Of a stretch of DNA of 64,000 bases, positions 1 through 12,910 are shown one piece after another. The position numbers were made by a program, and so were the translations under genes. The notes under the pieces were generated by a model, which made no database searches, was not told where the DNA came from, and saw only the letters and a program-made list of their open reading frames with translations. The stretch lies in NCBI GenBank assembly GCA_005406025.1, contig BGZK01000090.1, forward strand, positions 186,001-250,000, written 5' to 3'. Source of the DNA: Eumeta japonica (Eukaryota; Arthropoda; Insecta; Lepidoptera; Psychidae). Position 1 is the first letter of the stretch. Each line of letters opens with the position of its first letter.

Positions 1-1574
1 CGACAATATTCAGCGTTGTAGGTAGAACTAGGTACCCGTTCGCTTCGCTAATTTATAATGCGGTTGTAAGACAAGTTTCTACTTTTACATTACGAGCGCG
101 TGGTAAATGGTTCTCCACGAATTTCTAATTTTATTCTTAAACTGTACGTTAATAAATATAGACCATAGACTACGTATAAGCACACGCATCATAAACCACA
201 TGCTCCAAAAGCTTCATTACTAGCGTTCGTCCAAGTGTTCGCGTCCTGGCAGCACTGCATGCTTTTGTGACTTATGTACAGACAGATATATCGACTTTTC
301 ATTTCAATGCTGAAGGAGGTTGCTGTTTGAATGCTGAATCGAGTTGCCTGAAGAGATGTGGTAAAAGCTTCAATGACGTCATTGGGCCAGCCTGTCTCTG
401 CATGGGATGGTTTGTGGTAGCGTAGTGCTATCTCGGAGACCAGCGCTTCGAAATGCAGCTTTATATGGGTAGTGTAAAACCAAAACGAAGCAGAAAGCAC
501 AGCTTTCAAAAGTGCTGATTACGGGTGAAATGCGTTGTGGGCATATTTTACTTTAAATAAAACAAATGGTTCAATTAAAACTTAAACCGGTTGTTATTGG
601 TTTGATTACAAGTTAAACCAGTTGCGTGTTTCGGATAATGCGTTAAGCCATCGGTCGTGGACATTGTAAGCGGTAGCGACAGTCTTTAGGGAGTCTCCAA
701 TCCGCATCGGGGCAAGTGTATCGGTCTAAAATATCCTGTAAAAAGATAGTAGAATGGGCGGTGAAAACCGTATGTAAAAATATACTTTAAAATATTTCAA
801 CGGGACCAAAGAGTCTGATCGGCGGTGTCGCCTGTGCGTAAGCGCAGCGGCGCTCGGCTCGCTCAGTGTCCTTGTAAATCTCGACAATAAAAATAAACAA
901 CTCCGGCGCAGCGTGTACGCCCGCCTTTATGTACGGCTTTGGAATTGTCTAGTTTATTAATATAATGTTCTGCAGGAGGTACGAACGGCTAATATTATTG
1001 CTTGTAATTTTGCCGCCGGGGAATGTACGAAGAGCTCAGAAACCGCTAGAGGTGGTCTATAAAGTCAGAATCTGTTTGGAAATTCCACACGCTTGTTTTT
1101 ATCGTGGTTTGTGTTTGTTGAACGATTTTATTTTTAGGGTTCCGTGTGTAAAACGTTCAAAAATTGTTTAGTCGTCGCTGTTCGCAGTGAGAGACATTCG
1201 TATTATTTAACGTGAAAAAATACTGCACTTCCTTTTCCACATCGCATTTTTGTTTTTAGGCTTTTATTATCAACGATTCGATCCGGTCTAGCGTACTTTT
1301 AATCATTTCTTTACCGAACTTTCAACGTTCAGGTTTGACTCGCACTTGACTCTTTTATTGAAATGTGCATTGTTACCTACAAATTATATTAAACTCTTTA
1401 TTTACTTTTAATATATTTTTTATATTTTGTATAGGCTTGTTAAGGTATTTTGTATTGTATAAGTATTGGGCTTGTATTTTTCCTTTCTTTTATATTAAAA
1501 CGTTTGTAAAATTTGAACATTAGCATATGAACGTAATAACATCATATTTATACAGTATAATATAGTAATATTCG

Positions 1575-1700
1575 AATGCGGCGCGAAGGACGAATGACCG
1601 CCGGCCTCGACCCGCGGCCTCGGCGGTGCTCGGCGCGTGCGCATTGTTCCCGCGGGTCATGTTACACGCCGCGGCCGCACGGCCCCGCCTCCGTCGTAAA
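1575..1700. promoter_or_regulatory. GC-rich island with an NRF1-like site
   Basis: A 125-bp GC- and CpG-rich block in AT-rich DNA, containing gcgcgtgcgcat (NRF1-like) and ccgcggccgcacgg. There is no open frame with known domains. It could be a promoter or enhancer within the presumed kibra 5' intron. Confidence 0.25.
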
Positions 1701-2641
1701 ACACATCGATACTAGGAATTTGTATAGTGCTAACTAGAGCTCTTGATGCTCGTCTCAAAAGATTTTAAAAAATACCCTCAAAAGCTAACAACCACCGCTA
1801 AGTGGTCTGCGTTTTAGAATCTTTAGAATAGTGTATTTATACTATTCTATCTGGCGAGGTTTCGAGATAAAGAAGAATGTGTGTCCTTTTCTCCTTTCTC
1901 GTTCACCGGTTCTGAGACGAGCGGTCCATCTGCCCAGAGGCGCGATTAAGATGCAACCCTCAAAAGATGTCATCGCGGAATTCCTGAATGTCGCAGCTCG
2001 ATAAAGGCTCTACGTCCGAAATCGGGCCGCCTAAAAAAGAAGGTTAAGGATGAAAAAACGAAGTTTGAAGTCATTTAATGGTGCGCTGATAATGACTATC
2101 CAATTCTTATGTTCCCGTGTAGATGGACGGATTTGGTCATAAATTCGATACTGCTTAACACTGATTGTCATAAATTGTTATCTGTTCCGAGTTAAACTTA
2201 AACTTTTTGTTAATAGTCAAATTAAACGTACATTTCGCTTTTTCATGCGAAGTACCGGTTCTACCTTGCTCACGCAGTAACTTCTACAGGTATAAAAGTG
2301 TCTCAAAGACGTATTTTTATTTTATCATTACGTTTTATTAGATTTTTTCTTCAGATTTTCCCGAAAATAATGATATTGCTTACTCATAAAACTGTAGCTG
2401 ATTTTTAGAATTTAAATGAACTATTGGATATGACTTTTTCTTTTCGTGCAAGCTATACGAATTAACTTTATAAATTAGAAGGAATTACGTATGAGATGTG
2501 TTGTTAGATATATCATTGAGTCATATTCTATCGGAACAAATGTCGTGTCGATGCCTTGACTGTGCAGTATTTTTGGATTCGCTTTATTTTCCCGTACAAC
2601 GTTGTACTTTCAGACTAGCATAATCTGTGACCATCAAAGCT

Positions 2642-2668
2642 TATATATATATATATATATATATATAT
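2642..2668. repeat. (TA)n microsatellite
   Basis: An uninterrupted run of about 13 TA units. Shorter TA runs occur elsewhere, for example near 15005 and 61325. Confidence 0.9.
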
Positions 2669-4019
2669 TTGGGTAATTATTCCACAATACTTTTTATTCG
2701 AAATCGAGGGATTTAGAGTTCTCCAAACTTAATACTGATTCAATGAGGATCTAGGGCTACTAATTAACCTCGCCACCAATACGACGACAACCTCCGAGGA
2801 GTGTGCGTAGACGCCGGTCGGATTGGTTTAGTTTGAAACGTTAAAATCACACCTCGATTCGTTCGCGGCCGAGATCCGAACACGATACCTTCCGAATTGA
2901 AGTGATGTAAGTACGTGAAGACGCCGTCACCGATCAAGCTTTAAGGCTCATAGACGTGTTATAGTATTGTTTTCGGGCCCGGCTCCGGTCGCGTGTTCAC
3001 GACTCCACGGTACAATAAGTCGGACCGTAAAAAGCGCGCGTACCGGTTGGTTACGCGGGCGTCGCGTGCGCACAACGAATGACCTCTCCGAGGCCCCGAC
3101 GCTGACGGCGACGCATTCCAAAGGGGCGCGCGCGCCTCTCCGAAAGCGAGATGGCCCTGGTCATTTAACCATATTTGTATTTATGAATTAACAAATTTTG
3201 TAATAATTTATAGAGGTAAATACACATTTCTTTAAATTAGTATATTCCTTTAGGTATTTTGATGTATACATTGGAGTTCATTTTTTCGAGCCGAAATACG
3301 TATAATGTTTCTTTGTATTTACTCTACTTCTATTATTATTGGACTCGGCACTTGTGTGCATTTAAACGGGCGGCCATCATAGTTATTAAATGTATGGACA
3401 AGTTACTTTTTATGAGCTAATAGATTTTGCTTTTATCTACAGAGGGTTGAAGTAGTTTTTGAGGTAATAACGAGGCGGGATTTTATTAAAATTTCTTTTG
3501 AAAAGTAGAGTTCGATTCACAAAAGCGGGGCGAAAAAATATCAAACAACAACTATTCTGTTGTTTAAAAGTTGTTTTTTTAAACATAGTTTAATAGTTTC
3601 TGTGTTTTTATTGTCCATTTACTTTTAATTTTCTCAATTTTACATTGTTTTTATAACTAGCTCAATGTAATCGATTCAACATGAAACATTTTTCTCGTAT
3701 TCGACCATTTTCAATAAATTTGGCCGAAACACATCCAAATGTAGCAATCAGAAATAGCACGTTTAATATGGATACAATTTTAAATTATATGTCCTTTATA
3801 GTGTTTTAACGTTATTAGTTAGGGAGTGCCAGTAATTTAATCTACATTTTAATATAAACAAGGCATTAATAAATATTTTTGGTGTAGAATATCTAACGAT
3901 TTAATTTCATGATGTATTTAAACAGTCTGGAGTGATTTTTTAACTACAAAAGTATGAGGCAGGTTCTAAATATGTAAACCAACATCTTCCTTTACCCCCT
4001 TGACTGAGTCCTCGTATAT

Positions 4020-4265
4020 CTAACTGGTGATCATCCGTCCGCTACCCTGGGCGATGTGAGTTACGAAACTCAAGTAAAAAAGAACTAATGATGTGGGTAT
4101 GGAATCAAAAAAAAAAAATTAAGTAACTTTTAAACTTAAGTAAAATAATTAAAAACTATCTAGAAAAGATTCCACTTTAATACGTCAAACTTCCATGCCT
4201 AAACGTTCAGCAGTTTTTAACTGACACCCGGACAAAACAAAAATTGTTTTCATTATACGTATATA
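4020..4265. repeat. Remnant of the same repeat family as 12160-12356
   Basis: Shared tail: ccatgcctaaacgttcagca, then gtttttaactgacacccgga and an AT-rich end with attatacgtatataatatg. The opening (cgtccgctaccctgggcgatg) is diverged. Confidence 0.4.
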
Positions 4266-6967
4266 ATATGTAAAAGTTGTACAGGTGTACTAACATTTTG
4301 GCCGTTCGCACCTGCTCTCCAGATTTCAATTATCATAATGCGAGTTGTCAGCCGTGATGGATGTGGATAAGTCCAGGGGTTACATTCACCAATCGCCATT
4401 AATATTAAAACCATGAATTCTGGTTATGACAGTGCGCGGTATGCCGGCGCGGGCCCGATGCGGCTATCAGAGGTGGCGCCTTTGTAAACTAAAAATAAGC
4501 CCTATAAAATTGATATGTGTAAATGGTTAATTTATATTTAATTAATACTTATAAATAATAATCTTATTGATAAACGACATTATGTATTTTCATGGGAAAA
4601 ATTATTACCGTATTCTTCGGAGTATTTTAATCAATTTTAAGAGGAACAATAGAAGTTTTCATTTTTTTTAAATTTGCTATTAAATTAAGGCGTATCCTAT
4701 TTGATAAGGTATGTAATTACAGAAGGGTTACGGAACTATGGACAGCCAAGAATTTATATATGTTTTCATGGAAGACTAAAAATCAAAGCTCAACGGATGG
4801 CTATACGCGATTAATATTTATACAGGGAATCTTCACCGGCGATCATCATATAGCATTACGTATCATCATGTATCATATATATGAGGATAGCCTTAAATGA
4901 AGACAAAAGGCGGATGCGCCATCAACAGTGCTGATGGTAAAATTGAAACACTTAAACCAGCACTTTATTCCGAGAAATCACTCGCTCCATTATACATATT
5001 TTTTTCCTCTTTCTTGCGATATTCTTCTCTTCTGAGATTCTGACGCAGAATAATTACGCGCTACGAAAGCGGAGCGTCTACAGTTTGCTAAACATTCATT
5101 ATTTTGAATACAATACGACCGCTAAAGTGGTTTTGGCCTCACAAGCGTATAAACATATTATTTATGTGAGAAAATTCGGTATTTCGTATGCAGTCGCAAA
5201 AATATAACGGTTGCGTGTTGTTTAACTCTTGTATTGCGCGCACGAAGAGCATCTGTAAAATTGAGTATGCTTTATTAATCGGATAATTTCTTTGTTATTA
5301 ATGATAGTGGTAAGGCGTTTATTTCAATTGTGCATTTTGACACAAATTTCAAACGGAATCTGTGACGTCTCTGAGCTCTCGATGCATTGAGCCACTTGTA
5401 AGAATAGCATCCAAGTAACCCACTTTAAGAGGATACGAGAGCTTTATAATAGGATCTTAATGCCTTTAGGTTCTGCAACTGAACATGGCTGTTATCACAT
5501 TCTTACGCGTGATAAAATAGGAATAAAAAAAAAAAACAAACGATTGTAGAATATAAAATAAATGGATTGAAATAGGTCAAATTGCATTTTGTATACACTG
5601 AAAAAAAAAAAATTAAAATCTTGTATTGTTAACGTCGTCGAAAGCTATCGGCACGCGAATTCCAAGAACAGAGCGTTCTCTCAACTCCTGCGCACGGGTA
5701 GATGCTTTTTTTTGTGTCGTTTCTCACGAGGGTGTTCGCCCAAACGGCGTTTTTTTTTCACGGCATTCTTGTCGTGTTTACCTTATGAAGGTCGCAGGTA
5801 GATCGTAGGGAATCCCATCGCGAGATTCCAACTTTTTTCTGGGAACAATAAGTATTTTGAATGACCGCGTAGGTAGGTATATACCGACGGCTGTTTTAGG
5901 CGTCGCTATGGCAACGCTTAATTTAGCCGTACAATTAGTTGGACGAATTCAATGTCATAAAATAAATTCGTATCATACGTAGTGTGCCAAAATAAAATTA
6001 GAGGTCTGACAAGTTTTTTCGTGTATTTCACTAACGAAAGCTCGTAATGAGTTAAAGGTCTCATGATTCGATTGAAAATATAGCAAAGAAGATATTTTTC
6101 AAACGTATGATTTTAGCACAAATTTATATTACGTCTAGTATTTATTCGAGGCCTAAACGTCAGATATTATAATGTTCACTGTGTTATTTATTCCCTATTA
6201 TTTAAAATTTAAATTGTAATTTAGTCGATGATATGAATTTCGTTTTGTGAAGACGAATAAATTAATTATGTAAAAATTTATTCGACGTGTGTAAGAGACA
6301 AGACATATAGGTTTTTATGTTATGTAGAATAGTATAATAGTTCATAATAATTTTTCACTGCTACAATCTCGCATCGGTTGGTGTTAGGGCTCAAGGTCTA
6401 CGCTCTTTAGTCTGAAATAAATAGGCGGAGGGAAAGAGGGTTGGCACAGGAGCGGCGTAATTAAAAACCAATACTAATGTCTGACTGACAATTTTTTTAG
6501 GCCGATCTTCTAAAATGTAATCCAATCCCAACTGATTACTCGTATTTGTCGGGATTTTCAACTTTCACGCCGTAAGTTTCCGACGTTTGTACGCTCTACG
6601 GCGTTCGGAGGTGGTTGCGACCCGTGAAGAGTGGACGTCACCCTCGAGAGCCGTGTCTAATCTTCAATAGCTCTACGCGCATTCCTCGGCCGTAACACCG
6701 GGAGCGCTCCGGCTCAATAATAAGAATATGAGCGTAAAAAACCGCCCGAGGGCCACGAGCCTACGGTTCTTTTTTACTCTTTTTTATTTTTGTTTCCTTC
6801 TCTCTCTCAGTATATGTATGTCTCTCTCTTTCTCTCTTTTTCTTTTGCACAGGGTATTCCGAAACCTTTTGGGCGTCCGAGGTATGCCGTACTAAATATA
6901 TAATTTATAAGAATATATTTTATGTCATTATCAATGCTTGAATACTTTCTACTGACTTTTAAATGTA

Positions 6968-6998
6968 TGGTAATATTACATATTATGTAATATTACCA
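6968..6998. repeat. 14-bp palindrome
   Basis: Arms tggtaatattacat (6968-6981) and atgtaatattacca (6985-6998), with a 3-nt loop, in AT-rich noncoding DNA. Confidence 0.75.
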
Positions 6999-7117
6999 GA
7001 ATACATAAATATTAGTTTTTTTTTATTGATTAAAAAAAAAAAATGATATTATGAATAGAGTTTAATCAATAAATTCCTTTGTCTTTGGATACGTTATACA
7101 TTTTTGGCCCTCTGACG

Positions 7118-7192
7118 CCAGGCACCTCGTAGCTTTATCGTTTGCGGTCTCGGATGCGGGCTCGACGGCCGCGGGTTCGAATCCCGGTGTAG
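7118..7192 (+). pseudogene. tRNA-like sequence or SINE head
   Basis: A T-arm with a consensus B box (gcgggttcgaatcccgg at 7171-7187; four of five stem pairs form) and a weak A-box-like tagctttatcg about 35 nt upstream. The acceptor stem does not pair well, so a working tRNA is unlikely; a tRNA-derived SINE head or decayed tRNA fits better. Confidence 0.35.
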
Positions 7193-9639
7193 TGAATAAG
7201 TTTTTCTTTCAGTCCCCCTAAGCATGGTTCCACAGACGTCGATAACAAAATGGTCGTTCGTCTTCTAAGAACATGCAATAGTATTTATGAATCTCGTTTC
7301 TCGCTAACGGATCGTTCGTCTGTCCATAGATATACGACCTAGAGGAAAATGGGGTTCGACATTTTTTCTTTGAGCGAATTATACATCAAAACCGTATAAA
7401 TTATGATTTATATTGTTTATTGTTATGTACATTAAATATATATAATTATATAATACGCATGTAAAGTAGGTCAGTAGGAGGTTCATAATGCAGGAAATAT
7501 TTCATAATGTAAAGGAATACCATAAAGACAATTTTTAAAATTGCGGATTATAGGCATTTTATGGGCGTGGTGAACGCATTGGCCTGTTTTTATTTTAAAT
7601 TGATTTTCCACGCATTCTCGTATCTTTCATGTCACATAGAATAGATGGGTTTCATGTTACACACAATAGATGGCGCTATTCAATAAATCAACTTAAATAT
7701 GCTAATTTTCCGAGTGTAAATCCTAAGTGCATGCGCAACAGGATTTATATATAATTACCAAAATGTATTTTATTCAGCTTGATAGCACATTAAAAATATG
7801 TATTTTATTTTATATATAAAGTGCGAAAAAAACAATTAAATATTGGTAATCTATTACTGTAATAATGAAAATAGATTATACCTTTAAAAAGAAGAACAAA
7901 ATATAATTTGTGCATTTAGTTTGTATTGTATCAGGTTTTTGTCATAACTTGCCACGATCTATTTATCTCAGAATGACGACTGGCTCGAAGGCTAAGCCTC
8001 CCGTGCCGGCCTAAAACGGCTTTGAAGTCCGGCGACGACGGTCATTGTCACCAATGAGATGACGTCACCTTTTAACTTAAAAGTGTAACGCGCCGAACTG
8101 TCGGCCATTATCGCCACATCTACATTCCTAAGAAACTGTTTACGTTTTTTTTTATTATGATATCGATTTACGATTTATCTTTTATAACGATTAAATTGTG
8201 CAATTTCATGCATAACTTAAACATAATAAAACATCCGGTCACTCGAACATTCAATCGATTAATTGTTAATAAATACTTGATTAGCATATCCCGACCTTAG
8301 TGGCCCGCGTAGGTTTCACTGTAGATTTATAAATTTTTGCATTCCCCGCATCGCTGATGCAGCTAGTTCTAAAAATATTTGCATGAAGATCACTATTCAT
8401 ACTTTATTACCACTTGCGTGTATGCATTGCAATATCAATGTGAATTATTTTACAGTTACCCCCTTTCTTTTTTTTATGCGCTTTGTTCTCCAGCCGTTTA
8501 CTCGTTACGATCTTCACATATTTAGCACCGAATAAATAGACTTAAAATATTACGTCGCGTCGCCTCAGGTTACATCGTTTTGTGTTGGCACAATCGAGCC
8601 ATTGACGTGCGCTTCTATTTAAATTGGTTAATTTCTAACGTCATAAATGGTAAAGCTGTTTGTACAATTTTAGAGCGCTTCGACGTCTGATGTACTGAAT
8701 TTTTATTTACTTTGATAAGTAGTATATAATTAATGTTTATCATTATATTCATTCAAAAAGGATGTGATTGGTAATTTTATTTAATTTGTGTAGGGCTCGC
8801 CTTTCAATAGGTAATCTGCGTGAAAGAAACTTTAAGAGAAAGGCATTTTTCTTATATGGAAATAATTTAAAAAAATATTAAAAAACGACGTTCCTGTACG
8901 TAACCGTACTTATTGGAGGGTAGATTACGTTGTATTATATTGTACAATATGTTTTTTTGTTAGCTTGTTCAGATGGCGACACTGCCGTTTAATCGGTTTT
9001 ATTTTAAAATCGTGAAATGCCAGCGCGGTCAGGCAGTTATCTTTACAGTATTATATATAATATTTTTGAATATATATAACTGAAACATACAAAATATAAT
9101 CCTGGATTCTCTTGTGTCTCAGCTAATGGCGTCCGCAGCGTTATGTACTTGGGCGTAGACTGCGTTTTGTCATACGAAACGCAAGCTACATGCGAAAGGT
9201 TGTCTAAGCCTTATCGAGACCTGTTGCGATACTTAATCAGAGGACGGGAAGGCGTGAATCGCGAAAACAAATGTTTTGTCGTTTTCTATGGAATTTTCTC
9301 GAGAAATATGCAATGTCAACAGACTGCTTTGTTTGTTGACTACACCAAAAACCGCATCTTCCATATGCCTTGCTTGCCTTCAATATACTTGCCGCTGATA
9401 CTGGTTATCATAAAATCTGATGAATATAGAAAGATTAAATATGAATTATATTAACGCTACAGTTATAACACGTGAGAGGATATACCTGGGCATAAAAAAT
9501 ACGTCACGACGTATGTTTGTTGGGTCGTGTATTCCAAATTATTACTTCATGATGTGATATTCGTTACTCTTGATTTTGTAGTCATGAATAAAATTCGTGT
9601 AAAAAAATGAAAAAAAAATTGCAAACGGAACATCCATTA

Positions 9640-9720
9640 ATTACGCGAGTTTCTTTCAATTTGACCCCTCCCATCTCTTGATAAGATCTAGTGAGATGTG
9701 ATGGGAACCCCCTTAGTTTA
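9640..9720. repeat. Dispersed repeat, ccattaattacg family, copy 1
   Basis: It reads catccattaattacgcgag, then tttgacccctcccatctc and gtgatgggaaccccctta. The opening and the 'gacccctccc' block match a family often seen in insect genomes as GGGCCRTCCATTAATTACGTCA followed by a G- or C-rich run. Relatives here: 23484-23560, 28660-28780, 56688-56800. Confidence 0.5.
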
Positions 9721-10199
9721 AGGTCTAAATTTATTTTTATATAGCAGAAAAACATTACAACGAATTTATGAAATTTAGTAAAATTTAGGTTCCATACCCA
9801 ATATCACTTGTTCTACGCAAAGAAAAATTAAATAATAATTGCTGTAAGTAAAAGAAAAATTCATTATTTTTTTTTATTATGTACTATCTACATAACAATG
9901 TGTAATCCTTTAGAAGTTGACGTGACATATTTAATTATTTTCCTCTCAGCTTATACGAGTTGTATGGAATTTTACAGAGAGCCCCTTCCCCGTGAGCTCA
10001 CGGCATTAATGGATGTTCTGACATATTTTTATAGAATAACGTATGTGCCGGCAGTAATAAACACACGGTACACAAATCACGAGGAACTATTGTGCGGTCT
10101 AGATTATATGATACTCCACGTTAGACGTGATTGATAATTTTTTTATTGTCGCTAAGCGTTACCGTCTTAAGGCTTAAGATGCTGATGTGTGAGGTGTCA

Positions 10200-10430
10200 C
10201 ATATTGGAAGTTCGTGTTGCGGGAGGTGATCGAGCGCCGGCGAGGAATCATAGAGCGGTGTCGTGCGCCGGCGATGGCGGCGGTGCGCCGGCGCGGGCCG
10301 CGGGCCGCGGTGTTGTAATGGTAATCATTTCTGTAATATGGTAATGCGGAGGCGAGGTCCGTTCGCCTCTCTCGGAGATTACTCTCGCGCGCGCGCGGAC
10401 GCTCGGCCGTAGAGTTGGTGATCTATTAGG
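10200..10430. promoter_or_regulatory. GC-rich block with repeated gcgccggcg units
   Basis: It holds three near-copies of gtgcgccggcg at about 10231-10293, then ccgcgggccgcgg and a run of cgcgcgcgcg near 10386. No coding is supported. A regulatory role is only an inference from composition. Confidence 0.25.
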
Positions 10431-12159
10431 ACTGGCGTTTTCGTATTTGTTGGCAATAAAAATCTAGGTAGCTTAGTGTCAATATGTTCAGGTTTTGAGT
10501 ATCTAATGGATGGACAGATAAATATTTATTGGATTTTTTTTTATAGTTATGTAGTGTAGTATAATTGTAAAAGTCTACAAAATTTGAAAGCCAAATATGT
10601 AAACTTGATATAAGTTATGGTCGTAGAAGTTCTGGTATGATATGTATATTTTTCAGAGGTATTTGATTTTCAAGTACATACTGAAAAAATAAAACGAAAT
10701 TTCAAACGTTTAGTTTTCAAAAAATATATAAAGACGAGTTCATTTATTAAAGTACTTTATCTCTACATATCAAAATGAATAACCCATCAATTTAGGTTCT
10801 TTTTAAGTATATACCACTTATGTTATACGGAATCGTCAGTGTACAAATTTGACTGGTACTTCACCGGTCTTATTACGTATCGCGATATTCCTTAAATATT
10901 AAACAATTTTTTTATGGCTAATATAAAAAGCTATTTTAAAATGTATAAATTACACTTAAAATGTATAAATAAAACAGAATGTTTTTGGATACTTTTCAAT
11001 AATTGTACCAAATTGTTGTAAAGAAAAAATATGCTATAAATTTTACACTTTGACAATTAATAAATTTAAATTATGCCGGTTCTGTATTTTTTAACTCTAC
11101 GACATGAGGGCGCGAGGCATCTGTGGAATTTTAATCGCATCCAGGCCCCGCGCGCCCCGCTGCCCCCGGCCCCGGCCCCCGGGCGTCCGTTACAACAAAA
11201 AAACGACCAAAAACCATCGACCTTGGCCTCGGGACCTTTGTTTCACTGCCTTCTGGCTTATAATGTAAACCGCGGAACGGCCAACTTGCCGCCCGGACCT
11301 TTAGGTACTCGCCGGTTGATTGAAAACTGGATGATTGCTGGACGTCTTTCTTCTTCCCTAGTACCATACCTTGGATATGAACGTGGTTATATCTATTTAT
11401 CATTATTTTTGTTTAATCTATTTCTTTCAATAATTGTATTTATTCCTCCATAGCTCTGAAGGGTGTATTTCATGTCCTAGGCATTTGATAGCTTATGTTA
11501 TTCGGCAGAATGCAAGTATTTAAGTAATTAAAAATACCTTCAAAAATAGGATATGCTATTTCAAAAGGATCGAGTGTTAAGAACGAAGCAACAAATAAAT
11601 ACACGTGGATAACAACAATTATTGTGTAATATTATTTATGACAAATTTTAATATGAAAGAAGTAGTGTGGATTTTGAAGAGGAAGAAAGGAAACTCCGAC
11701 TGGATCGTACCTACTTTTTTTGATGAAAAACAGAAAAAAATACTTAAATTAGTCGCAGCGCGGAGCGAGTGCGAGCGAGACGGCGATAGGACGCTACCGC
11801 CGCGGCGTCGGGAGTGAGCGAGTTAAAGACAAACCGGTCGGGGGCAGCAGATGTGCAGCGAAGCCCCCGCGGCTAAGCGAGCCTCCGAATAAAGGAAAAT
11901 GATTATTTTTTTTTTTCGAGTAAAAACTCGCGTAGAGCCAGCCACGGTAGTCCGTTAGTGGAACTCGTTTTGTAAGAGAGTGAGAGATGGAGTGAGTGAA
12001 GGAAGCGCACACGCATCGGGTGAAATTTTGGAATGAGCATGTAAAGTTTTGAACGTAATGACTGAGCGTCGACGTTATCTGGCTGAAGGGTAAGTGCTGA
12101 TGGTCATTTAAGTAGAAAAAAAAAATAAGGGAATATCTGTTCATATATATAAATATTAG

Positions 12160-12356
12160 TTGACCCGCCCGCTTCGCTGGGTAATTTTTATTATAAATAA
12201 AATGGCGAAGGATTTACGGAATTCGAAAAATGAGTAGCCTAGAACTATCTACAAATCATCCCGCATCGAATGGTCCCAGTCCCATGTCTATACGTTTAGT
12301 AGTTTTTACGTGATTGGCGAACAAAGACAACCTATTTTCATTATATATGTATAGAT
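12160..12356. repeat. Dispersed lepidopteran-type repeat beginning gttgacccgcccgcttcgct
   Basis: A cgcttcgctgggtaa opening, followed further on by gagtagcctagaac, ccatgtctatacgtttagta and gtttttacgtgattggcgaa, then an AT-rich end. Related tail pieces occur at 4020-4265 (cctaaacgttcagcagtttt) and a related middle piece at 41085-41160 (aaaagtagcctatgtgctat). The order matches an abundant noncoding repeat of moths and butterflies; class not determined. Confidence 0.5.
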
Positions 12357-12529
12357 ATGAACAGGACTATGAATTTATTTAGCTACTTTTCTAGCATAGC
12401 CAATAGACAATATGATTTTCCTTTCACTGAATGCTGCGAAACGGCGCTAAAGAAACTAACGCTTAGAAATTATATTTTTAATCTAGTTTCACTTAGAATC
12501 GCCCCGCTTCAATTAATAAGACACGGTCA

Positions 12530-12910
12530 ATGTTTTAGCATTGCCGACGGACGACTTACGAACGGGGTGCCCGTGAAACATCTCACAACTTCGACGTTCA
12601 CGAGTCTCAAATGCCCCGAACGAGTCTTATTCTGGCGAGTCTCCGCCGGCGAACTCGGCCGGCCGCCGACAATTTCATGCTAGAGAAGCGCTCGCGGCAA
12701 TTACCGCGGGCCCGCGGTGCGAAATGTTAACAAGCGGTGTGATTTGGCCGAGCGCCTACATTCCGGGAGTCTCGAATGCGAGGCGCGTTCTTTTTGCCCT
12801 GAAAATTTCAGCGTAATTGGATACCGGACCGCGGTAATGGCTGCGCCGTCCCGTGAGCGTCGGCCTTTGCCCGCATAACGGCGTACGTTCGCGACTTTGC
12901 TCGTCTTAAT
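12530..12910. promoter_or_regulatory. GC-rich noncoding block
   Basis: About 380 bp of GC-rich sequence with palindromic words (ccgcgggcccgcgg, ctgaaaatttcag) and no convincing reading frame. The open frames across it show no recognisable domain. It could be a conserved intronic element. Confidence 0.25.

Noticed and set aside
9143..10134. Two + strand frames (103 and 78 codons) in AT-rich DNA
   Set aside because: No domain, no splice signals at their ends, and composition equal to flanking noncoding DNA.
11073..11453. 126-codon + frame with a proline-rich run
   Set aside because: The run comes from a low-complexity ccccggccc tract; nothing else supports coding.
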